Positions 57,868-64,000 of a stretch of 64,000 nt of DNA are shown here, piece by piece. Numbering within the stretch: the first letter of the stretch is position 1; each line of letters begins with the position of its first letter. The DNA comes from Roseobacter sp. GAI101 (GTDB lineage: Bacteria; Pseudomonadota; Alphaproteobacteria; Rhodobacterales; Rhodobacteraceae), in contig NZ_DS999213.1 of NCBI RefSeq assembly GCF_000156335.1, positions 2,964,929 through 3,028,928 on the forward strand, written 5' to 3'. Below the pieces are notes generated by a model, which did no database searches, was not told where the DNA came from, and was given only the letters and a program-made list of their open reading frames with translations. The translations under genes and the position numbers were made by a program.

Positions 57868-58665
57868 ATGATGCGCTGGTTGTTGTTGGTTCTGCTCGCG
57901 TTGCCGGCTTTCGCGGGATCCTCTGCCGCCCAGACATGCGGCGGCGACATCCCCTGCAGGATCGGCGACCGCGAGTACAACATCCTGCTGCCCGATAACT
58001 GGGACGGCACCTCGCCACTGCCGGTGATGATGCATTTTCACGCCTTCCTGCGCCGTGGCAAAACCGTGGTCAACCATCCCCGCATCGGTATTGAAACCAA
58101 ACCGCGCGGGGTGATGCTGATCGCGCCTTCGGCCCAGAACCGCGCATGGCGGTTCTGGCAGGATGCGCCTGCGGACATCGCCTTTGCTGATGCGATCCTT
58201 GCGGATGTCGCCAAACGCTTTCCGGTGGACCCAAGCCAGATTTACATCTCGGGGTTTTCTTTCGGGGCAGCGATGGCGTGGCGCTATGCCTGTGCGCGGG
58301 GCGACAGGATCGCAGGGCTGATGACCATGTCGGGCACGATCCCCCAAGCGACATCCTGCCCCAATCCGCCGAAACAGGTGCGCCATGTCCACGGCCTGAA
58401 CGACATCTGGATGAGCCTGCCGCGCGGTCCCGGCCATGACGCGACCAATGCGGTCGCCCTGTGGCGCAAGGCGTTTGACTGTGGCCAGGGCCGGATCACG
58501 CAAAACTACGAGATCAGGGCGGGCATCGGTGCCACGCATCTGGTCTGGGACACCTGCACCCAAGGCCGCAGCGTCACCCTGGATGTACATAGCGGCGGCC
58601 ATTTCATTCCCGAACGCTGGCTGGGGGTGCAGCTGGACGACCTTATGCCGAAAACGCCGGACTAA
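57868..58665 (+). CDS. Secreted alpha/beta-hydrolase (LpqC/PHB-depolymerase-like)
   Basis: A 265-residue exported esterase. It has a signal peptide (MMRWLLLVLLALPAFAGSSAA), the nucleophile elbow SGFSFGAAMAW with the catalytic Ser, and a late GGHFIP His. Cys pairs (TCGG, PCRIG, CPNPP, FDCGQ, DTCTQ) suggest disulfides in the periplasm. The substrate is unknown. Confidence 0.85.
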   Translation: MMRWLLLVLLALPAFAGSSAAQTCGGDIPCRIGDREYNILLPDNWDGTSPLPVMMHFHAFLRRGKTVVNHPRIGIETKPRGVMLIAPSAQNRAWRFWQDAPADIAFADAILADVAKRFPVDPSQIYISGFSFGAAMAWRYACARGDRIAGLMTMSGTIPQATSCPNPPKQVRHVHGLNDIWMSLPRGPGHDATNAVALWRKAFDCGQGRITQNYEIRAGIGATHLVWDTCTQGRSVTLDVHSGGHFIPERWLGVQLDDLMPKTPD

Positions 58666-58731
58666 CCGCATTGAAACCGCCCTGATTAAACGCTAGGCCC
58701 TAGCCCAAGCATTTGCACGAGGATAAGCCCC

Positions 58732-61131
58732 ATGAAATTCACACTGTCCTGGCTGAAAGAACATCTGGATACCACCGCGTCGCTGGATGAAATTACCTAT
58801 GCGCTGACCGATCTGGGGCTCGAGGTGGAAGGCGTCGAAGACCGCGGTGCCAAGCTGGCGAATTTCACGCTGGGCTACGTCAAATCTGCCGAAAAGCACC
58901 CTGATGCCGACCGTCTGCGCGTCTGTCAGGTTGAAACCGACGAAGGCGTTCAGCAGATCATTTGCGGTGCGCCGAACGCACGCGAAGGCATCACCGTTGT
59001 CGTGGCCAAGCCGGGCGTCTACGTGCCGGGCATCGACACCACCATCGGCGTCGGCACGATCCGCGGGATCGAAAGCTTTGGCATGATGGCCTCCGAGCGC
59101 GAACTGGAGCTGTCCGAGGAACATGACGGCATCATCGAACTGCCCTCGGGCGAGGTCGGGGATCGTTTCATCGACTGGCTGGCCAAGAACGACCCCGCCA
59201 AGGTCGATCCCGTGATCGAAATCGCCATCACTCCCAACCGCCCCGATGCCTTGGGTGTGCGCGGCATTGCCCGCGATCTGGCCGCCCGTGGTCTGGGCAC
59301 GCTGAAACCGCGTGATATGCCCGCCGTCGAGGGTACCTTCCCCTGTCCGATCAGCGTGTCGATCGACGAAGATACGCTGGACCAGTGCCCGGTGTTCTAT
59401 GGCCGTGTGATCCGTGGCGTGACGAACGGCCCTTCGCCTGCATGGCTTCAAGACAAGCTGCGCGCCATTGGCCTGCGTCCGATTTCGTTCCTTGTCGATG
59501 TCACGAACTTCTTCACCTATGACCGCAATCGCCCCTTGCACGTTTTTGATGCCGACAAGGTCGCGGGCAATACGCTGCGCGTTCACCGTGCCAAGGGTGG
59601 CGAAACGCTGATGGGGCTGGACGAAAAGGAATATACCTTCACCGAAGGCATGACCGTGATCTCTGACGCCGAAAAGGTGGAGAGCATCGCGGGCGTGATG
59701 GGTGGCCTTGAAACTGGCTGCACCATGGAAACCGTGAACGTCTTTGTCGAAGCGGCTTATTTCGATCCGGTGCGCACCGCTTACACGGGTCGCGCGCTCA
59801 AGATCAACTCGGATGCGCGGTACCGGTTCGAACGCGGGATCGACCCCGAATGGACGCCTTACGCGATCGAACACGCGACGCAGATGATCCTGGATATTGC
59901 AGGCGGCGAAGCGTCCGACGTGGTGATCGCAGGCAAGGTGCCGGATTTCTCGCGCGCCTACAAACTGGACGCTGCCCGCGTGCAATCGCTGGTTGGCATG
60001 ACCATTTCCGAGGCCGACCAGCGCAAGACGCTGACCGCGCTTGGGTTCCGCCTTGAGGGCAACATGGCCCACGTCCCCAGCTGGCGTCCCGATGTCCAGG
60101 GCGAGGCCGACCTTGTCGAGGAAGTCGCGCGCATTGCGTCCCTGACCAAGCTTGAGGGGCGTCCCCTGCCGCGTTTGACCGCCGGTGTGCCCAAGCCCGT
60201 CTTGTCGCCCATCCAGCGTCGCGAATCCTTTGCGCGCCGTGCCTGTGCCGCCTTGGGCTACAACGAATGCGTCAGCTACAGCTTTATCGATCAGGCCTCG
60301 GCGGCGCTGTTCGGCGGCGGGACGGATGAAACCCGTCTGGAAAACCCCATCAGCTCCGACATGAGCCACATGCGCCCCGCGCTTTTGCCTGCGTTGTTGC
60401 AGGCGGCAGCGCGCAATCAGGCGCGCGGTTTCCCCGACATGGCGTTGTTCGAAGTCGGCCCGGTGTTCACCGGCGGCGAACCGGGCGAACAGCACATGCA
60501 GGTCAGCGGTCTGCTGGTGGGGCGCACCGGCCCCAAGGATGTGCACGGGTCTTCGCGCCCCGTCGACGTCTTTGACGTCAAGGCGGATGTCGAGGCGGTG
60601 TTGTCCGCCATCGGTGCTCCGGCCAAGGTGCAGATCAACCGCAACGGTGCGGAGTGGTGGCATCCCGGCCGTCACGGGCAGATTTGCCTTGGCCCGAAAA
60701 AGGTGCTGGCCGTCTTTGGTGAAATTCACCCGCGCGTGCTGGCCGCGATGGACGTCAAAGGCCCTGCCATGGGCTTTACCATCTGGCCCGCCGAAGTCCC
60801 CCTGCCGCGCAAGACCGGATCGTCCCGGCCCGCGTTGCAGATCAGCAGCTTGCAGGCCGTTGAACGTGACTTTGCCTTTGTCGTGGATGCCGATGTCGAC
60901 GCGATGACCCTGGTGAATGCGGCGATGGGGGCCGACAAGGCGTTGATCGACGATGTGCGTGTCTTTGACGAATTCATCGGTGGTGCCTTGGGCGAGGGCA
61001 AGAAATCCCTTGCCCTGACGGTCCGCATGCAACCCAGCGACAAGACGTTGAAAGATGCCGATATCGAAGCCGTCGGGGCCAAGGTGATCGAGAAGGTCAC
61101 CAAGGCCACAGGCGGCGTTCTGCGCGGCTAA
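58732..61131 (+). CDS. pheT: Phenylalanine--tRNA ligase subunit beta
   Basis: The 799-residue beta subunit. It has an N-terminal tRNA-binding OB fold (ADRLRVCQVETDEG), the B3/B4 editing region, B5 domain, a class II-like core and a C-terminal anticodon-binding ferredoxin domain (LQAVERDFAFVVD...). It starts 66 bp after the hydrolase gene. Confidence 0.98.
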   Translation: MKFTLSWLKEHLDTTASLDEITYALTDLGLEVEGVEDRGAKLANFTLGYVKSAEKHPDADRLRVCQVETDEGVQQIICGAPNAREGITVVVAKPGVYVPGIDTTIGVGTIRGIESFGMMASERELELSEEHDGIIELPSGEVGDRFIDWLAKNDPAKVDPVIEIAITPNRPDALGVRGIARDLAARGLGTLKPRDMPAVEGTFPCPISVSIDEDTLDQCPVFYGRVIRGVTNGPSPAWLQDKLRAIGLRPISFLVDVTNFFTYDRNRPLHVFDADKVAGNTLRVHRAKGGETLMGLDEKEYTFTEGMTVISDAEKVESIAGVMGGLETGCTMETVNVFVEAAYFDPVRTAYTGRALKINSDARYRFERGIDPEWTPYAIEHATQMILDIAGGEASDVVIAGKVPDFSRAYKLDAARVQSLVGMTISEADQRKTLTALGFRLEGNMAHVPSWRPDVQGEADLVEEVARIASLTKLEGRPLPRLTAGVPKPVLSPIQRRESFARRACAALGYNECVSYSFIDQASAALFGGGTDETRLENPISSDMSHMRPALLPALLQAAARNQARGFPDMALFEVGPVFTGGEPGEQHMQVSGLLVGRTGPKDVHGSSRPVDVFDVKADVEAVLSAIGAPAKVQINRNGAEWWHPGRHGQICLGPKKVLAVFGEIHPRVLAAMDVKGPAMGFTIWPAEVPLPRKTGSSRPALQISSLQAVERDFAFVVDADVDAMTLVNAAMGADKALIDDVRVFDEFIGGALGEGKKSLALTVRMQPSDKTLKDADIEAVGAKVIEKVTKATGGVLRG

Positions 61132-61143
61132 GAGGAGATTAGA

Positions 61144-61599
61144 ATGACGCTGAATGTCTATCTTTCGGGTGAAATTCACACCGACTGGCGCGAACAGATC
61201 ACCGAAGGTGCTGCTGGCCTGGGCGTCACGTTTTCCGGGCCTGTGACCGATCACGCCGCAAGCGATGATTGCGGCGTGGCGATCATGGGGCCCGAAACGG
61301 ACAAGTTCTGGCATGACCGCAAAGGCGCGCAGCTGAACGCGATCCGCACCCGTCGCGGGATCGAGATGGCGGATGTGGTCGTCGTGCGCTTTGGCGATCA
61401 GTACAAGCAGTGGAACGCCGCGTTTGACGCAGGATACGCTGCGGCCTTGGGCAAATCGCTGGTGATCCTGCATGGCCCGGACCACGCCCATGCGCTGAAG
61501 GAAGTCGATGCAGCAGCCTTGGCCGTCGCGCAGGAGCCCGCGCAGGTCGTCGACATTTTGCGCTATGTCCTGACAGGGGCCTTGCCCGCCGCTGATTGA
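61144..61599 (+). CDS. YtoQ-family protein
   Basis: A 151-residue protein with the family start LNVYLSGEIHTDWRE and the later MGPETDKFWHDRKGAQLNAIRTR, of the nucleoside 2-deoxyribosyltransferase-like fold. The function is unknown. It is 12 bp after pheT with GAGGAG upstream, and so is probably in the same transcript. Confidence 0.9.
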   Translation: MTLNVYLSGEIHTDWREQITEGAAGLGVTFSGPVTDHAASDDCGVAIMGPETDKFWHDRKGAQLNAIRTRRGIEMADVVVVRFGDQYKQWNAAFDAGYAAALGKSLVILHGPDHAHALKEVDAAALAVAQEPAQVVDILRYVLTGALPAAD

Positions 61600-61644
61600 T
61601 TGTGGCGTAGCCCCCGACTAGGCTTTGACCGGGGGGGCTGCACA

Positions 61645-63255
61645 ATGGAATTTGACTATATCATCGCGGGTGGCGGGTCGGCGGGATGCGTCATGGCATC
61701 ACGGCTGTCCGAAGATCCCGATGTCTCGGTCTGCCTGATCGAAGCTGGCGGCAAAGGGCGCAGTATTCTGGTGCGCGCACCCGCCTTGGTCGCGACGATG
61801 GTGCCGGGCCGTCCGAAAATCAACAACTGGGCGTTTCACACCACCCCGCAACCCGGTCTGAACAACCGCAAGGGGTTCCAGCCGCGTGGCAAAACGCTGG
61901 GCGGGACAAGTGCGATCAACGCAATGCTTTATGTACGCGGCCACGCCGGGGATTACGATGAATGGGCCAATCTGGGCTGTGACGGTTGGGATTGGCAAAG
62001 CGTCCTGCCGTGGTTCAAGCGCGCAGAAAACAACGTGCGCGGAGGTTGCGACCTTCACGGGGCGGGCGGGCCGCTGCAGGTGTCCGACCAGTCCGAACCG
62101 CGCGCGATATCCCACGCTTTCGTTGGTGCGGCGGGCCAGCAACAGATCCGCCACACCTCTGATTTTAACGGCCCCCGTCAGGAAGGGGCTGGCCTTTATC
62201 AGGTGACCCAGTTCCACGAAGGCGCACGGCGCGGCGAACGCTGTTCTGCTGCGGCTGGGTATCTGCCGGATGCCGTGCAGGCGCGGCCCAACCTGACGGT
62301 GCTGACCCGGTGTCAGGCGCGCAGGGTGATCCTGAGGGATGGCCGCGCCGTTGGCCTTGAGGTGCGCCAAGGCGGTGAGATGCGAACGCCCAAGGCCAAT
62401 CGAGAGGTGATCCTGTCGGCTGGCGCATTCGGGTCGCCGCAGCTGTTGATGCTGTCAGGCATTGGCCCGCGTGACGAACTGGCTGCCCACGGGATCGACT
62501 GCCACCACGAACTGCCCGGCGTTGGCCAGAACCTTCAGGACCATCTGGATTACGTCGTCAGCTATAAATCGAAACGCAAGGATGTGATCAGTCTGGGACC
62601 ACGCGGGCTGCTTGATCTGGCAAGGGCCGGGGTGCGCTGGCGGCGGGACGGGGCGGGGTTGTTCGCGACGCCGTTCGGCGAAGGCGGCGCGTTCCTGCGC
62701 TCAGATCCCGGTCTTGACCGGCCCGATCTGCAACTCCATTTCGTCATCGGGATTGTCGACGATCACTTGCGCAAGATCCATCTGAGCCATGGGTATTCCT
62801 GCCACGTTTGCGTACTGCGCCCTCATAGCCGCGGGACCTTGGGCCTGACATCTGCTGACCCGAACGCGGCCCCACGCATTGATCCGCAATACTTGAGCGA
62901 CCCGCGCGATCTGGAGCTGCTGAAGAAGGGTGCCCGGATGATGCAAGATATCCTGGATGCACCGCCGCTGGACCCGTGGCGCGGCAAGAAGCTGTATGAC
63001 CACGACGGGTCCGACAGCGCCCTTGAGGCTGATATCCGCAGCCGCGCGGATTCAATCTATCACCCCGCCGGAACGTGCCGGATGGGCGTCGATGATATGG
63101 CAGTGGTTGATCCTGCGGCGCGTGTGCACGGCATTGAAGGGCTGCGCGTCGTGGATGCGTCGGTCATGCCGCGCTTGCCGGGGGGCAACACGAATGCGCC
63201 CACGATCATGATCGCGGAAAAGATCGCGGGCGGGATGCGGGGTGTTCCGGCCTAG
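61645..63255 (+). CDS. GMC-family oxidoreductase (choline dehydrogenase-like)
   Basis: A 536-residue flavoenzyme that oxidises an alcohol. The FAD motif is [18 protein letters not shown], the GMC signatures are [15 protein letters not shown] and the one near [16 protein letters not shown], and the C-terminal HPAGTCRMG holds the catalytic His with a second residue in [11 protein letters not shown] (Asn). The substrate is unknown; it lacks the length and context of BetA. The ATG at 61645 has a G-rich site upstream. Confidence 0.92.
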   Translation: MEFDYIIAGGGSAGCVMASRLSEDPDVSVCLIEAGGKGRSILVRAPALVATMVPGRPKINNWAFHTTPQPGLNNRKGFQPRGKTLGGTSAINAMLYVRGHAGDYDEWANLGCDGWDWQSVLPWFKRAENNVRGGCDLHGAGGPLQVSDQSEPRAISHAFVGAAGQQQIRHTSDFNGPRQEGAGLYQVTQFHEGARRGERCSAAAGYLPDAVQARPNLTVLTRCQARRVILRDGRAVGLEVRQGGEMRTPKANREVILSAGAFGSPQLLMLSGIGPRDELAAHGIDCHHELPGVGQNLQDHLDYVVSYKSKRKDVISLGPRGLLDLARAGVRWRRDGAGLFATPFGEGGAFLRSDPGLDRPDLQLHFVIGIVDDHLRKIHLSHGYSCHVCVLRPHSRGTLGLTSADPNAAPRIDPQYLSDPRDLELLKKGARMMQDILDAPPLDPWRGKKLYDHDGSDSALEADIRSRADSIYHPAGTCRMGVDDMAVVDPAARVHGIEGLRVVDASVMPRLPGGNTNAPTIMIAEKIAGGMRGVPA

Positions 63256-63959
63256 GACAAAGGCCGCGCTGGTATGTTCAGGCCCTTCTGAACGGCGGGC
63301 CGGTCTTCGAAGCGCTGGACGTAATCCACCAGATTGCGGTGGTCCGACCAGCCGACGGCGTCTTGCGCCCCGTAGAAATCAAGCGCTCGCAACCACGGGG
63401 CCACTGCGATGTCGGCAATGGAATAGTGTGGCCCCGCGACCCAGTCCTTGCCCGCAAGCGCAAGGTCCAGCACTGCCAGTAGGCGCTTGGCCTCGGCAAT
63501 GTAGCGCTGCTGGGGGCGCTTGTCCTCCCACTCGGAGCCCGCGAATTTATAGAAAAAACCAAGCTGGCCCAGCATCGGCCCCAGCCCGCCCATCTGGAAC
63601 ATGACCCATTGGATGATCTCGGCCTTTTCCGAAGCCGTGCTGCCCATCAGCTTGCCGGATTTTTCCGCCAGATAGATCAGGATCGCACCGCTTTCGAACA
63701 GCCCGACCGGGGTGCCGTCCGGTCCGTTGGGGTCGATGATGGCAGGGATCTTGTTGTTGGGGTTCAGTGACAGGAATTCCGGGCTTTTCACGTCTTCGTC
63801 TTTCAACGTCACCAGATGTGGCTCGTAGGGGATGCCCATTTCCTCGAGCGCAATCGAGGCTTTGACCCCGTTCGGCGTGGGAAAGGAATAAAGTTGCAGA
63901 ATATCGGAATTCTGCGCGGGCCATTTTTTCGTAATGGGAAAGGCGGTCAAATCGGCCAT
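63252..63959 (-). CDS. Glutathione S-transferase (Ure2p/YghU-like)
   Basis: A 235-residue protein with a thioredoxin-like N-domain ([24 protein letters not shown]) and the [11 protein letters not shown] and [13 protein letters not shown] segments, then a helical C-domain. This resembles nucleophilic GSTs of the Ure2p class that use Asn/Thr in TPNG rather than Tyr or Ser. It overlaps the end of the convergent GMC gene by 4 bp. Confidence 0.93.
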   Translation of the reverse strand: MADLTAFPITKKWPAQNSDILQLYSFPTPNGVKASIALEEMGIPYEPHLVTLKDEDVKSPEFLSLNPNNKIPAIIDPNGPDGTPVGLFESGAILIYLAEKSGKLMGSTASEKAEIIQWVMFQMGGLGPMLGQLGFFYKFAGSEWEDKRPQQRYIAEAKRLLAVLDLALAGKDWVAGPHYSIADIAVAPWLRALDFYGAQDAVGWSDHRNLVDYVQRFEDRPAVQKGLNIPARPLS

Positions 63960-64000
63960 TGGGGCGGGCTCCTTGCTAAAGTTTCCTTTGTACTTAGCGA

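Noticed and set aside
58693-61491. A 932-codon open frame antisense to pheT
   Set aside because: It mirrors a highly conserved high-GC gene and shows no domain; it is a shadow frame.

Overview
The window looks like chromosome from a marine-type alphaproteobacterium of the Rhodobacteraceae (Roseobacter group). The evidence is the high-GC coding sequence, a urease cluster ordered ureD-A-x-B-C-E-F-G, a malyl-CoA lyase of the Rhodobacter Mcl1 type, taurine:pyruvate aminotransferase, and an imuA-imuB-dnaE2 mutagenesis cassette behind an alphaproteobacterial LexA box (GAAC-N7-GAAC). The species cannot be named from the sequence alone.

Left arm (1-26562, core): a glycine-zipper lipoprotein, taurine:pyruvate aminotransferase, a DEAD-box helicase with a long basic tail, a MarR regulator, a PHB-depolymerase-type esterase, gamma-glutamyltransferase, the SOS mutasome cassette (7.7-13.3 kb), a CHAP-domain lipoprotein, the urease operon (minus strand, 19.1 to 14.0 kb), a TRAP transporter just upstream of it, the divergent pobR/pobA pair for 4-hydroxybenzoate, and a TetR-MDR oxidoreductase operon with a visible palindromic operator.

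Genomic island (26563-41800): a 15.2 kb element sits in the 3' end of tRNA-Ala(GGC). A 20-bp direct repeat of the tRNA 3' end marks both borders, and a 581-aa tyrosine integrase lies beside the intact tRNA. Cargo: a secreted protein ending in a TolA domain-III-like module, an Excalibur-motif protein, a small secreted protein, a tight three-gene operon (a giant protein with a C-terminal PD-(D/E)XK nuclease motif, a Cys/His-rich small protein, and a phospholipase-D-fold protein), an IS1182-type insertion sequence, and a second tyrosine recombinase overlapping a gene that resembles the C-terminal region of RarA/MgsA without its ATPase. The three-gene nuclease operon is the best candidate here for an undescribed (probably anti-phage) system. 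The island is visibly more AT-rich than the flanks.

Right arm (41801-64000, core): the tRNA-Ala, an Asp-rich TIGR02300 protein, a YgjP-type metallopeptidase, a GntR regulator, accA, a LysE exporter, mcl1, a D-glutamate catabolic operon (dgcN-dgcA-D-amino-acid aminotransferase), a BLUF photoreceptor, N-formylglutamate amidohydrolase with a DUF1244 protein, pyruvate kinase, rpmI-rplT, a GFA-MFS pair, pheS and pheT separated by two unrelated genes, a YtoQ protein, a GMC oxidoreductase and a glutathione S-transferase. No rRNA genes and no CRISPR arrays were seen.
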